From Amycolatopsis acididurans (lineage in GTDB: Bacteria > Actinomycetota > Actinomycetes > Mycobacteriales > Pseudonocardiaceae), in assembly GCF_012328925.1 (NCBI RefSeq), contig NZ_JAAXLS010000026.1, positions 1 through 64,000 of the forward strand: DNA of 64,000 nucleotides, written 5' to 3'. Position 1 is the stretch's first letter; every line of letters starts with the position of its first letter. Position numbers and translations under genes: made by a program. The notes beneath the pieces were generated by a model. That model ran no database searches. It saw only the letters and a list, made by a program, of their open reading frames with translations, and had not been told where the DNA came from. Below, in pieces: positions 17,145 to 25,374 of this stretch.

Positions 17145-18094
17145 GACTCGAGCAGTTCCCCGCGGTCGTAGGTGCTCGTGGTGACCAGCACCTCGTCCGC
17201 CCCGGTGCGTTCGACGAGCTCGCCGAGCTCTCGCGCCACGTCGTCGCCGGTGCCGCGGATCTGGCCACGCAACGCGCCGGCGAACAGCTCGCGTTCCCGT
17301 GCCGTCATCGACCCCACCGGCACCTCGCCGGGCGGGATCAGCGGCGGGAACACGCCCCGGGTGCGCGAGTACGTCATCGCCCAGGCCTCGGGCCACAGCA
17401 AGCGTTCCGCGTCCTCGGTCGTCCCCGCGACGGCGACGGTCGCCGAGACCACCACGTAGGGATAGGGCGACCACGACGAAGGCCGGAAGTTCTCCCGGTA
17501 GCGGCCGATCGCCTCGATCATCGGCGCCTCACCCCGGATGGCGCCGATGACCAGCGGCAGGCCGAGTTCCGCGGCGAGATCCGCACCCGCCCCGGTGGCC
17601 AGAATGAACGGCGGCACCCGCAGTCCTTCGGCGGGAAACGCGTGCACCCCCGGATGCTGTCGCTGCGTTCCGTCGAGGTAGCCCAGCAGCTCCCGCGCAC
17701 CCTCGCCGAACGACCGCGCGTCCCGCTTGTCGTGGCCCAGCGCGCGGCGGATGCCGCCGGTGAAGCCGACCGACCGGCCGAGCCCCATGTCGATCCGGCC
17801 GGGATACAGCGACTCCAGCACGCCGAACTGTTCGGCCACCACGAGCGGCTGATGGTTGGGCAGCATCACGCCGCCCGTGCCGACCCGGATCCGCGAGGTC
17901 GCGGCGGCGACGGCCGCCGCGAGCACGGTGGGCGCCGAACCCGCCACGCCCGGTACCCCATGGTGCTCGGACACCCAGAACCGCTGGTAGCCGAGCTTTT
18001 CCGCCTCGACCGCGAACGCGACGGTGGCCCGTAGCGCCTCCGCGGGCGACTCCCCCTGCCTGGTGCGGGACCGGTCGAGCACGGAGAGCTTCAT
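17066..18094 (-). CDS. LLM-class flavin-dependent oxidoreductase (MsnO8-like group)
   Basis: The 342-residue protein has the FMN-dependent luciferase-like monooxygenase layout: MKLSVLDRSRTRQGESPAEA, QRFWVSEHHGVPGVAGSAPT, IRVGTGGVMLPNHQPLVVAEQFG and GRIDMGLGRSVG. This is the single-component group often called MsnO8-like, known from actinomycete oxidation of small molecules. The start ATG 18094 faces the divergent LLM gene at 18143 across 48 bp. The final 20 or so residues (LRSRTATAANSASVSQM) run into the convergent GT87 gene and are probably not part of the fold. Confidence 0.8.
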   Translation of the reverse strand: MKLSVLDRSRTRQGESPAEALRATVAFAVEAEKLGYQRFWVSEHHGVPGVAGSAPTVLAAAVAAATSRIRVGTGGVMLPNHQPLVVAEQFGVLESLYPGRIDMGLGRSVGFTGGIRRALGHDKRDARSFGEGARELLGYLDGTQRQHPGVHAFPAEGLRVPPFILATGAGADLAAELGLPLVIGAIRGEAPMIEAIGRYRENFRPSSWSPYPYVVVSATVAVAGTTEDAERLLWPEAWAMTYSRTRGVFPPLIPPGEVPVGSMTARERELFAGALRGQIRGTGDDVARELGELVERTGADEVLVTTSTYDRGELLESYRGLADVSLRSRTATAANSASVSQM

Positions 18095-18130
18095 GTCCCG
18101 ATCAACGTCGTGTCCGCGGGCGCCATTCCC

Positions 18131-18136
18131 TAAGCT
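18131..18136 (+). promoter_or_regulatory. -10 box of a leaderless promoter
   Basis: TAAGCT lies 6 bases before ATG 18143, inside the 48-bp divergent interval between two LLM genes. Confidence 0.5.
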
Positions 18137-18142
18137 GCGTTC

Positions 18143-19057
18143 ATGCGATTCGGTATCTCCATCCCGCAGGGCTGCGCGGACGGTTTCGACGCGACGGCCT
18201 TCCGCGCGTACCTCCGGCGTGCCGAGGAGCTGGGCTTCGACAGCGGCTGGACCCAGGAACAGGTGCTGACCATGTCGGGCATGCCGCATCTGGGCGCCAC
18301 CGAGACGATGACGTACGCGGTCGCGTGCACCGAACGGCTGCGGCTGGGCTGCTCGGTGTTCGTCACGCCGCTGCACAACCCCGTGCACCTGGCGAAAAGC
18401 CTCGCCACGCTCGACTTCCTCAGCGGCGGCAGGCTGGAGGTCGGTGTCGGCACCGGCGGGCAGGGCCGCATGTTCTCCGCGTTCGAGGTCGATCCGACGA
18501 GCCTGGTGTCCCGCTTCACCGAGGGTGTCCGGCTGCTCAAGGAGCTGTGGGCGTCGGACAAGGTCGATTTCGACGGCCGGTTCTGGCAGCTGCACGGGGC
18601 GGCGGTGGACCCGAAGCCGGTGCAGCGGCCCGGCCCGCCGTTGTGGTTCGGCGGCAGTGCACCCGCGGCGTTGCGGCGGGCGGTCCGCTACGGCGACGGG
18701 TTCTTCGGCGCGGGCTCGACCACCACGGCCAAGTTCACCGAGCAGGTGCGCGTCGTACGCGAGGCGCTCGCGGAGTCCGACCGCGACCCGGCGGATTTCG
18801 GCTTCGCGAAGCGGATCTACTTCGCCATCGACGACGACGGCGACCGCGCCCGCGGGCAGGTCGACGCCGACCTGGAGCGGCTCTACGGCAAGCCGGGACT
18901 GGGTGTGGTGGCGGTCGCCGGGACCGCGGCGGACGTGGTCGCGGGCGCGCAGGAGGTCGCCGCGGCGGGTGCGGAGCTGATCCTGTTCACGCCGCTGTCC
19001 AACGAGGCCGAGCAGATGGAACTCGTCGCCGCGGAGGTCGTCCCGCGGCTGCGGTGA
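18143..19057 (+). CDS. LLM-class, probably F420-dependent, oxidoreductase
   Basis: The 304-residue TIM-barrel enzyme shows MRFGISIPQGCADGFD, CTERLRLGCSVFVTPLHNP, LDFLSGGRLEVGVGTGGQG and GPPLWFGGSAPAALRRAVRY, typical of the F420-dependent glucose-6-phosphate-dehydrogenase/alkanesulfonate-monooxygenase superfamily. It is divergent from a different LLM subgroup member at 17066-18094, and the pair may share a promoter region. Substrate unknown. Confidence 0.8.
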   Translation: MRFGISIPQGCADGFDATAFRAYLRRAEELGFDSGWTQEQVLTMSGMPHLGATETMTYAVACTERLRLGCSVFVTPLHNPVHLAKSLATLDFLSGGRLEVGVGTGGQGRMFSAFEVDPTSLVSRFTEGVRLLKELWASDKVDFDGRFWQLHGAAVDPKPVQRPGPPLWFGGSAPAALRRAVRYGDGFFGAGSTTTAKFTEQVRVVREALAESDRDPADFGFAKRIYFAIDDDGDRARGQVDADLERLYGKPGLGVVAVAGTAADVVAGAQEVAAAGAELILFTPLSNEAEQMELVAAEVVPRLR

Positions 19058-19111
19058 GCCGGGTCGGTACGGTGTCAGGCACCGCAGCCGACATTTCCCT
19101 CAGGTGAGATC

Positions 19112-19300
19112 GTGAACGACTGGTCCTACAGCGAGTCCGAACGATGCCCGGCCTGCGATCATCGTGCCGTGCTTCCGGACGCCGCGACGGCGGCCGGTTT
19201 CGTCGCGCGCTCCGGCGGCCGGCTGGCCGCCCTGCCCTGCCCGGTCGGCAACGGATGGCACCTCGTCCGAGCGAGAGCCGAACCCGGACCGAATCGCTGA
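19112..19300 (+). CDS. small Cys-containing conserved protein
   Basis: The 62-residue protein starts at GTG 19112, five bases after AGGTGA. It has a CPACDHRAVL pair of cysteines near residue 12 and ends with CPVGNGWHLVRARAEPGP. This pattern (an N-terminal CxxC, a helix, then a single Cys and GWHL) recalls small zinc-ribbon-like actinobacterial proteins of unknown role. No partner can be assigned; it sits between an LLM gene and a methyltransferase. Confidence 0.55.
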   Translation: MNDWSYSESERCPACDHRAVLPDAATAAGFVARSGGRLAALPCPVGNGWHLVRARAEPGPNR

Positions 19301-19519
19301 TCTTGCCCGTCGCCGTGTGGGCCGCGTGGGCGTTTGTTCCGTTTGCGACCGGTCCACTTCGGACGGTTCGCGAGAAGTGCACGGTTTGTGCTTTGCTCAC
19401 AAGAAAAACATAGGGACCTTCGTACCTACCGGGAAGCCCACACAGGACCGAGCCTCGAAGGTGGCGGCCCAAGTCCCCGGCCTGTCCTCTCGTTCTCATG
19501 ACTCGACAGGGATTCTTAG
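19301..19519 (+). other. intergenic region, probable promoter of the methyltransferase gene
   Basis: 219 bp without a gene. A relatively AT-rich stretch around 19385-19412 (TTTGTGCTTTGCTCACAAG, then AAAAACATAGGG) is the most promoter-like part, with CATAGG a possible -10. The leader would then be about 110 bases. AGGG lies about 10 bases before the ATG at 19520. Confidence 0.3.
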
Positions 19520-20332
19520 ATGAGCTTCATTTCCGAACGTGAGCACGCGGTCTCGGCGCAGTTCGACGGGGCGTCCGCCGCGGAGGCCTACGCCGCCTCG
19601 CACGACGACGGGGCCTCCGCACACTTTTCCCGGACCCGGATCGCGCTGGTCGAACGCTTTCTCCAGGCCGTACGAGGCGGAAGCCTGCTCGACGTGGGCT
19701 GCGGCCCCGGTATGATGGTGCGGGACGTGCAGAAGTCGCGACCGGGCGAGTTCCGCATCACCGCCCTCGACCGTTCGCAGGCCATGGTCGACGCCTGTAT
19801 CCGCAACGCGGGCGAGGGCTCCGATGTCCGGGCCACCGTCGGGCGCGTCGAGCAGCTGCCCTTCGAAGACGGCGAATTCGACGTCGTGATCGCCATGGGC
19901 ATACTGGAATATACCGACGTTCCGGTCGCACTCGCCGAAATCACGCGGGTCACCCGCCCCGGCGGTCTCGTGCTGGTGACCATGCTCAACCCGCGAAGCC
20001 CCTACCGTTTCGTCCAGTTCCGGCTGTTCTGGCCGCTGCTGAGAACATTGCGCCGTCTCGAGGCACTGCGCGGGGTACCACCGGAGCACCGGCACGGCCG
20101 GGTGGAGCCGGGGATCCGCCTTCATTCGGAGCGACGCTTGCGTGACATGTTCGCCGGCGCCGGGCTAGAGGCACGGGAGTCGGCCTACTTCGACGCCACG
20201 CTGCTCGTTCCGCCGCTGGACCGGTACCTGCCGCGCACCAACGGCGAACTGGCCCGCGCGACGCCGAACCACGGCTGGCGCGAGGCGCTGAGCACCGCAT
20301 ATCTGCTCGCCGCGCACAAGCCCGCCGGGTAA
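19520..20332 (+). CDS. class I SAM-dependent methyltransferase
   Basis: The 270-residue protein carries the SAM-binding motif I in SLLDVGCGPGMMV (near residue 55), motif II acidic residue in ITALDRSQAMVDAC, and the post-motifs VGRVEQLPFEDGEFDVVIAM and RPGGLVLVTMLNPRSPYRF. The N-terminal YAASHDDGASAHFSRTRIALV region is typical of UbiE/BioC-like small-molecule methyltransferases. The target is unknown and the gene appears to stand alone with a longer leader than its neighbours. Confidence 0.8.
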   Translation: MSFISEREHAVSAQFDGASAAEAYAASHDDGASAHFSRTRIALVERFLQAVRGGSLLDVGCGPGMMVRDVQKSRPGEFRITALDRSQAMVDACIRNAGEGSDVRATVGRVEQLPFEDGEFDVVIAMGILEYTDVPVALAEITRVTRPGGLVLVTMLNPRSPYRFVQFRLFWPLLRTLRRLEALRGVPPEHRHGRVEPGIRLHSERRLRDMFAGAGLEARESAYFDATLLVPPLDRYLPRTNGELARATPNHGWREALSTAYLLAAHKPAG

Positions 20333-20408
20333 CGCGTCCGGCGACTGTGACCGGCACCGCACACCGGCCGCGGCCGCCGGCGGAGGTCGGTGTGACAGGC
20401 TCCTGCGC

Positions 20409-20972
20409 GTGGCGAGCACGAAGCGATGGAGCCTGGCGCTCTTGGCGGTGGCGGCGATCGGCCTGGCGGGGTGTCACGCGCCGCGGGTGGCGTCGTCCTC
20501 CGCGACCGCGGCGACCACGTCGGCCGCTCCGGTGAAAACCAGCGGTTGCCATGTGCGCACCGAGAACGGCCAGCCGCTGCCGGACCCGGCGTGCACTCCC
20601 GGTGTCACCAATCCCGCCGTGACGCAGACGGACCTCCAGTCCACGGTCTGTAAATCGGGGTGGACGAAGACGATCCGCCCGCCGGCGTCCTACACCGACG
20701 GGCTGAAGCGGCAAGGGATCGCCGCCTACGGCGACACCGACACCAAACCGGGCGACTACGAGGAAGACCACCTGATCTCGCTGGAGCTGGGCGGCGCACC
20801 GTCGGATCCGGGCAACCTCTGGCCCGAACCCGGTGCGTCCCCGAACGCCAAGGACAAGGTCGAAAACGCCCTCCACAAGGCGATGTGCGACGGCAAGGTC
20901 ACCCTGGCCGCCGCGCAACACGCGATCGCCACCGACTGGACCACCGCCGAGGCCACCCTCGGCATCGGGTGA
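20409..20972 (+). CDS. secreted lipoprotein with an EDH...LGG...NLWPEP motif
   Basis: The 187-residue product has a lipoprotein signal (RWSLALLAVAAIGLAGCHAP, lipobox IGLAGC) and a Ser/Ala/Thr-rich linker, then a compact domain with four cysteines (GCHVRTENG, DPACTPGV, TVCKSGW, KAMCDGK). Its core is YEEDHLISLELGGAPSDPGN followed by LWPEP. This resembles the His-containing core of HNH-like nuclease folds, but the family is functionally uncharacterised to my knowledge and I do not claim nuclease activity. GTG 20409 is the start; no strong ribosome-binding site is present. Confidence 0.65.
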   Translation: MASTKRWSLALLAVAAIGLAGCHAPRVASSSATAATTSAAPVKTSGCHVRTENGQPLPDPACTPGVTNPAVTQTDLQSTVCKSGWTKTIRPPASYTDGLKRQGIAAYGDTDTKPGDYEEDHLISLELGGAPSDPGNLWPEPGASPNAKDKVENALHKAMCDGKVTLAAAQHAIATDWTTAEATLGIG

Positions 20973-21045
20973 GTCCGCGGCCGGTCGACCGAGCACGCCG
21001 AGTCGGGAGGGCCGGGTGATGGCCGCGGTGGCACCGGCCGCCGCC

Positions 21046-21051
21046 TAGTCT
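21046..21051 (+). promoter_or_regulatory. -10 box of a leaderless promoter
   Basis: TAGTCT lies 8 bases before ATG 21060, with no Shine-Dalgarno between. Confidence 0.45.
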
Positions 21052-21059
21052 CGACCGGT

Positions 21060-21845
21060 ATGGATCTTCAGTTGAACGGCAAGCGGGCGATCGTCACCGG
21101 CGCCTCGCGTGGCATCGGGCTGGCCATCGCACGCGGGCTCGCCGCCGAGGGAGCGGTCGTGGTCATGGTCGCCAGGAACGAGGCCGCGCTGGCGGCCGCG
21201 GCGGCGACGGTGCCCGGGACGACCGTCACGGTCACGGCCGACACCACGGACGACACCTCGGTGCGATCGATGGTCGAGCAGGCGGTCGGCGAACTCGGCG
21301 GCGTCGACATCCTGGTGAACGCGGCGGCGCAGCCGGCAGGCGGACCGGTCCCGCCCCTGACCGAGGTGACCGACGAGGCCGTGCACGCCGACTTCGACAC
21401 CAAGGTGCTCGGCTACCTGCGCTGTGCCCGCGCGGTGGCCCCGCACATGACCGCCCAGGGCTGGGGCCGCATCGTCAACATCTCCGGCCTCAACGCCCGG
21501 CGCACCGGCTCGGTCTCCGGCTCCATCCGCAACGTCGCGGTGGCCGCGCTGACCGCCAACCTCGCCGACGAACTGGGTCCCCACGGGGTCGGCGTGGTCG
21601 TCGTGCACCCCGGCATGGTCGAAACCGAACGCACACCGGCACTCATCGCCGACAGGGCCGCGCGCAGCGGCCGGACCGAGGAGCAGGTACGCGCCGACCT
21701 GGCCGCCGCGAGCAGCCTGCACCGGATCGTGACCGCCGAGGAAGTCGCCGACGTCGTGGTGTTCCTGGCCTCACCCCGCGCCGTCGCGGTGACCGGCGAC
21801 AGCATCGGCGCGGGAGGCGGCAACCGCGGCGCGATCCACTACTGA
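21060..21845 (+). CDS. SDR-family protein lacking the YxxxK catalytic pair
   Basis: The 261-residue protein has the Rossmann cofactor motif TGASRGIGLAIA and VNAAAQPAGG (the NNAG position), then IVNISGLNARRTGSVSGSI directly followed by RNVAV. In normal short-chain dehydrogenases this last region holds Ser, then Tyr-x-x-x-Lys; here Ser-Gly-Ser-Ile-Arg occupies the Tyr/Lys positions. The cofactor site is therefore kept while the usual catalytic Tyr and Lys are missing. It may bind nucleotide without oxidoreduction or use other residues. It is monocistronic and leaderless. Confidence 0.75.
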   Translation: MDLQLNGKRAIVTGASRGIGLAIARGLAAEGAVVVMVARNEAALAAAAATVPGTTVTVTADTTDDTSVRSMVEQAVGELGGVDILVNAAAQPAGGPVPPLTEVTDEAVHADFDTKVLGYLRCARAVAPHMTAQGWGRIVNISGLNARRTGSVSGSIRNVAVAALTANLADELGPHGVGVVVVHPGMVETERTPALIADRAARSGRTEEQVRADLAAASSLHRIVTAEEVADVVVFLASPRAVAVTGDSIGAGGGNRGAIHY

Positions 21846-22141
21846 GACGACCGGACCACCGCTGGGTCAGCCCGAAAAACGGGGCGGTTCGAAATAGGCG
21901 CATTTCACGTTTCCCGTTTTCAATGGAACCGGTTTTTCCCTGCCCGTGTACGAAGAGAATCCGGTAACGGAGAACAACGGGAATTCCATATCCCGGTGAA
22001 CCAAACGGGAACCAATCTATCCCTTCACAATCGACGTGGATCTGTGGTGCAGTGTTCTCCGCACACCGACTGGCGTTTCGCGCAGGGTTCGCGGGACGTC
22101 CGATATCCCGCGCGCCGAAATGATCTGAAGGAGACGACCGG
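21846..22141. other. relatively AT-rich intergenic region
   Basis: About 300 bp without a supported gene. A short hairpin CCCG-AAAAA-CGGG at 21871-21883 could end the SDR transcript. Several AACGGGA and CCCGTT copies occur between 21905 and 22015. The right end carries the ribosome-binding site of the small gene at 22142, so the promoter of that gene should be here, but no clear -10/-35 pair stands out. Confidence 0.35.
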
Positions 22142-22297
22142 GTGCCAAGGGCGACATGTGGTTTCGCGGGCCTTGTCCTGCTGGTTCTGTGGGCTGCCCG
22201 CCCGTGGCGGAAGACCGGCAAGCGTGCCCGGAAAACCGGCGAGTTCGAGCGAATGATGAACAAGTACAAACGCGAGCGCGTGTTCGGTAGCCGGTAA
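22142..22297 (+). CDS. 51-residue single-pass membrane peptide
   Basis: GTG 22142 is preceded by AAGGAG at 22128-22133 with eight bases between, a strong ribosome-binding site. The 51 codons to the TAA at 22297 encode a short N-terminus, a hydrophobic segment (GFAGLVLLVLWAARPW) and a strongly basic tail (RKTGKRARKTGEF, then MMNKYKRERVFGSR). This fits a small inner-membrane protein with the basic tail in the cytoplasm. I do not recognise a family. It ends 46 bp from the convergent FMN-binding protein gene. Confidence 0.55.
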   Translation: MPRATCGFAGLVLLVLWAARPWRKTGKRARKTGEFERMMNKYKRERVFGSR

Positions 22298-22343
22298 CCG
22301 CTACCACAGAGTCCACAATAGACACCTTTACCCCGCCCGGCGG

Positions 22344-22820
22344 CTACCGGCCCGCTTGGTCCAGCGCGCCCTGCAGGGACTGCAGGTAGCCCTCGCTGGT
22401 GACGGTGGCGCCGCTGATCATGTCGATCTTGTCGCTCTGCGCCTTGAGTGTGTCCTGGACCAGGATCGGCAGTGCGTAGGAGTTGATCTCCTCGTCCCTC
22501 GGGTTGTTGTCCGGGTACTGGACCACGTTGACCGCCGTGATCTTGCCTGCCGACACGGTGAGCTGCACCTGCACCGGACCCCAGCGCGTCTGCGCGACCG
22601 GTCCGGTCACGGTCTTGGTGTCCTGTGTGGACGATCCGCTGGGGCTGGCGCTACTGCTGGCGCTGGGGCTGGTGGTTTCGCCGCCGGAGCCGGGCAGCGG
22701 GGTCGAGGGCGCCACCACGCCCGACCCGGACGCGAGCGCGCCGGAGGTGGAGGTGTGGTAGCCGAACAGCAGCACCAGCACGGTGATCGTGGACAGCATC
22801 CACATGACAATGCGTTTCAT
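22344..22820 (-). CDS. exported FMN-binding domain protein
   Basis: The 158-residue protein has an N-terminal membrane anchor (MKRIVMWMLSTITVLVLLFG), a Ser/Thr/Pro-rich linker and a C-terminal FMN-binding domain (about residues 70-156). IDMISGATVTSEGYLQSLQG contains the SGAT-T motif whose Thr is the site of covalent flavinylation in this family. Such domains pass electrons on the outer side of the membrane. It is the last gene of a three-gene operon, four bases after a ferric-reductase-like membrane flavoprotein, which is its probable electron donor. Confidence 0.82.
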   Translation of the reverse strand: MKRIVMWMLSTITVLVLLFGYHTSTSGALASGSGVVAPSTPLPGSGGETTSPSASSSASPSGSSTQDTKTVTGPVAQTRWGPVQVQLTVSAGKITAVNVVQYPDNNPRDEEINSYALPILVQDTLKAQSDKIDMISGATVTSEGYLQSLQGALDQAGR

Positions 22821-22824
22821 CGGT

Positions 22825-24222
22825 TCACCACTTGAAGTTCTCGATGTGGAGCCGCTCGGCCGGAACGCCGGCGGCCTCGACCGTGCGGCGGACCGCCGCC
22901 GTCCATGCTTCGGGGCCGCACACGTACACGTCGCGTTCGGCGATGTCGGGCACCCAGACGGTGAGCGCGGTCAGGTCGTCGGCCCCGTCGGCGTTGGTAC
23001 CGATCCAGGAGTCCGGGGCGCGACGGTGGCCGGGCAGCCACATCAGCCCGAGCCCGCGCTCGCGGGCGAGCACCCGGAACTCGCGCTCGAACAGCGGCCG
23101 TTCGGTGAACCGGTGCAGCACCACGGCCTCGCCGGGCGCGTAGTCGAGGCCTTCGGCCAGCGCCCGCAGCGGTGTGATGCCGACACCGGCGCCGATCAGC
23201 GCGACCTTGCGCCGCGACCGCGCCCGCGCGCTGAGCCTGCCGTAAGGGCCCTCGAACAGGACGCGCGTCCCGGGCCGCAAGGCCGGCGTCCGGGCGCTGT
23301 TGTCACCGAGGTTCTTGACCGTGATGCGCAGGCTGCGGCCGTCCGGGGCCGCCGACAGGGAGTACGGATTGCCACGCGACCACTGTGTGCGGCCGAGGAA
23401 CCGCCAGGTCAGAAACTGGCCCGCCTCGACGGGCAGCCGGTGCAGATCCCGTCCGGTCAGGTACACCGAGTACACGCCGTCGCCCTCGGGCACGACAGAC
23501 GTGACGCGCAGTCCGTGCCGCAGGTTGCGCCACACCGGCAGTGCGACACGCCAGATCAGCACCGCACCGGCCGTCGCCGCCCACAGCGTCCACCAGAAGA
23601 CGGTCGCGCCGGGCGAGGCCAGGAACTCCTGCCCGGTCCACAGCTGGTGCGGAAGCGCGAGGCCCGCACCGAGGTAGCCGTAGAGGTGCAGCAGGTGCCA
23701 GGACTCGTAGCGGATCCGGCGGCGCGCGGCCTTGACGCTGGTCACCACGACCAGCACCAGGCACACGGTGCCCGCCAGCGCCAGCAGCATGCCCGGATAG
23801 GTCGTGGTGAGGTCCCAGAACGTGCCGGGTATCGCGGTCAGGCGGCCGGCCGCGTAGCCCCAGGTGATCAGCACGAGGTGCGCGAGCATCAGGTTGAACG
23901 AGGTGAAGCCGATGATGCGGTGCCGGCGGATCAGCTCGTCCTGGCCGAACGCGTGCTCGACCAGGGGAAGGCGCGCCATCATCAGCACCTGCACCAGCAG
24001 CAGGTCCGCCGAGAGCAGCCCGGTGATCCGGCCGGCCGAGGTCAGGCCGGTCTCCCATCCGGTGAACGCCTGGAAGCCGCCGCCGGCCGCCCACCAGTAG
24101 GCGACGAGCAACAGACTCAGCCACAGCAAGGAGCCCACGGCCAGGCGGACCCCGGCGTCGAGCCGGGCCCGGTTCGACGCCGGGGCGGCCGCGGTGTGCC
24201 GGCGCACCGGCACGGCCGTCAT
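22825..24222 (-). CDS. membrane ferric-reductase-like NAD(P)H:FAD oxidoreductase
   Basis: The 465-residue protein has about six membrane helices with His residues suited to haem (HRIIGFTSFNLMLAHLVLI and SWHLLHLYGYLGAGLALPHQ), followed by a ferredoxin-reductase module: FAD-binding RGNPYSLSAAP, NAD-binding IGAGVGITPLRAL and VYVCGPEAW. This is the NOX/FRE-type architecture that moves electrons from cytoplasmic NAD(P)H across the membrane. The ATG at 24222 overlaps the stop of the upstream gene (ATGA), and an FMN-binding protein follows. The set looks like an extracytoplasmic flavin electron-transfer system. Confidence 0.82.
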   Translation of the reverse strand: MTAVPVRRHTAAAPASNRARLDAGVRLAVGSLLWLSLLLVAYWWAAGGGFQAFTGWETGLTSAGRITGLLSADLLLVQVLMMARLPLVEHAFGQDELIRRHRIIGFTSFNLMLAHLVLITWGYAAGRLTAIPGTFWDLTTTYPGMLLALAGTVCLVLVVVTSVKAARRRIRYESWHLLHLYGYLGAGLALPHQLWTGQEFLASPGATVFWWTLWAATAGAVLIWRVALPVWRNLRHGLRVTSVVPEGDGVYSVYLTGRDLHRLPVEAGQFLTWRFLGRTQWSRGNPYSLSAAPDGRSLRITVKNLGDNSARTPALRPGTRVLFEGPYGRLSARARSRRKVALIGAGVGITPLRALAEGLDYAPGEAVVLHRFTERPLFEREFRVLARERGLGLMWLPGHRRAPDSWIGTNADGADDLTALTVWVPDIAERDVYVCGPEAWTAAVRRTVEAAGVPAERLHIENFKW

Positions 24223-24653
24223 GTGTTGGACCCCTGCTGCTGGTCACCGTCACGGAAGGTGCCCCGTCCGCCGCGGCCGTCGAAGTCCGGCGGGGTGCCG
24301 TAGCCGCCCGGCAGATGGCGGAAATCCCCGGATCCGGTGCGGTCCGCCTGGCCAGAGCCCGCGGTGGCCCGGCCGACGGCGAAGCCACCGGCCGCACCGG
24401 CGACCAGCGCCGCGACGGCGAAACCGGCCACCACGGCTGACCGGACTCCGCGGTGCTGCGGTGCGGGCGGCGGCGGGGTCGGCCACGCCGCGAGCGACGG
24501 GTCCGGCCGGCCCGGCGGCGGAGGTGTCGCCCCGCCCGCGGCGTCGGGCGAGGGTTGCGGCGGAGCGGCCTGTGGTGGGTGGCCGGCACCGCCCTGCTCG
24601 GGTGTGGGCGGTTCCCATCGCGAGCCGCTGTGTGGTGTGTCGTTGTCTTGCAC
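24219..24653 (-). CDS. Pro-rich single-pass membrane protein of the flavin cluster
   Basis: The 144-residue protein has a proline-rich cytoplasmic N-terminus, one membrane helix (SAVVAGFAVAALVAGAAGGF, about residues 72-92) and a Gly/Asp/Arg-rich outer tail. Start is GTG 24653 after AAGGA. It is first in the operon with the ferric-reductase-like protein and FMN-binding protein and overlaps the former by four bases. It has no recognised domain; a scaffold or partner role is inferred from context only. Confidence 0.65.
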   Translation of the reverse strand: MQDNDTPHSGSRWEPPTPEQGGAGHPPQAAPPQPSPDAAGGATPPPPGRPDPSLAAWPTPPPPAPQHRGVRSAVVAGFAVAALVAGAAGGFAVGRATAGSGQADRTGSGDFRHLPGGYGTPPDFDGRGGRGTFRDGDQQQGSNT

Positions 24654-24738
24654 GGCGATCCTTCTGTCCGGGTCGGCACATCGTGACCCGGCTGCCTGAG
24701 ATCACCTGAAAAAAGGCCTGTGTGTCAGCTATGAACGA

Positions 24739-24771
24739 GGGCGAGCGGGACCCGCTTGATCCCGCTCGCCC
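24739..24771. terminator. hairpin terminator
   Basis: GGGCGAGCGGGA (24739-24750) and TCCCGCTCGCCC (24760-24771) form a perfect 12-bp stem with a 9-base loop. It lies 14 bases past the stop of the secreted-protein gene at 24785-25285. No long T-tract follows, as is usual in high-GC actinomycetes. Confidence 0.6.
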
Positions 24772-24784
24772 GTGGTCTTCCGGT

Positions 24785-25285
24785 TCAGATGGCGCTGCAG
24801 GGGCGCTGGGGCGGCATCGGCGCCTGGACCCAGGACGGCACGGCGCGCAGCAGGATGCTGCTGCCGATGCCGGCCTGACTGGTCGACCAGGCGAGCGGGT
24901 CCGCCGGTGCGCTCGCGTAGCCCTCCAGCATGTCGGCCAGCCCGATCGCGAACGAGCCTCCCGCCGTGGTCGGCGCCACCCCGGCCCGCCGGTACGCGGT
25001 GTCGACGGCGTCGGCGAAGCGCTGGACGTGCGCGTCGTCGGCTCCGGTCCGCAGCACGAGATTGTCGGCCCTGCTCAGCGAGTGTCCGAGCGCCACGGAG
25101 TCGCCGGTGTACCCGGCCGTACAGATCAACCGGGCACCTTGCGGGCCGTCGCCCTGGGCCAGTGCCTGCGCGATCTGCGTCATGGCATCGGGCTCGGCCG
25201 CCGAAGCGGCCGGGGTGAACAGGATCGTCATGCCGGCCGCCAGCATGACGGCCGGCGTCGTGCCCACAAGTCGGGAGATCGCCAT
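24785..25285 (-). CDS. secreted protein of unknown function
   Basis: The 166-residue protein has a Sec signal peptide (MAISRLVGTTPAVMLAAGMT, then ILFTPAASAAEP, cleavage after ASA). The mature part has two cysteines (RLICTAGYTG and the C-terminal PPQRPCSAI) and no motif I recognise. ATG 25285 is preceded by GGAG with seven bases between. It is monocistronic, ends at a hairpin at 24739-24771 and lies between the flavin cluster and FprB. Confidence 0.65.
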   Translation of the reverse strand: MAISRLVGTTPAVMLAAGMTILFTPAASAAEPDAMTQIAQALAQGDGPQGARLICTAGYTGDSVALGHSLSRADNLVLRTGADDAHVQRFADAVDTAYRRAGVAPTTAGGSFAIGLADMLEGYASAPADPLAWSTSQAGIGSSILLRAVPSWVQAPMPPQRPCSAI

Positions 25286-25337
25286 TGAATGCTCCGTTCG
25301 GACCGAAAATCTACAGCCTTTAGGCTGACAGGTCCGG

Positions 25338-25367
25338 CGCCCGGGGTCAAGCGTTGCCCCCGGGGCG
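25338..25367. terminator. possible hairpin terminator of fprB
   Basis: CGCCCGGGG (25338-25346) can pair with CCCCGGGGCG (25358-25367) with one bulged base and an 11-base loop. It is just past the fprB stop at 25375 on the minus strand. The stem is imperfect and there is no T-tract. Confidence 0.3.
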
Positions 25368-25374
25368 AGCGCGT

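Noticed and set aside
21947..22000. A 17-codon frame (GTG at 21947) in the intergenic region
   Set aside because: No ribosome-binding site, no conservation evidence and a length that is easily reached by chance.
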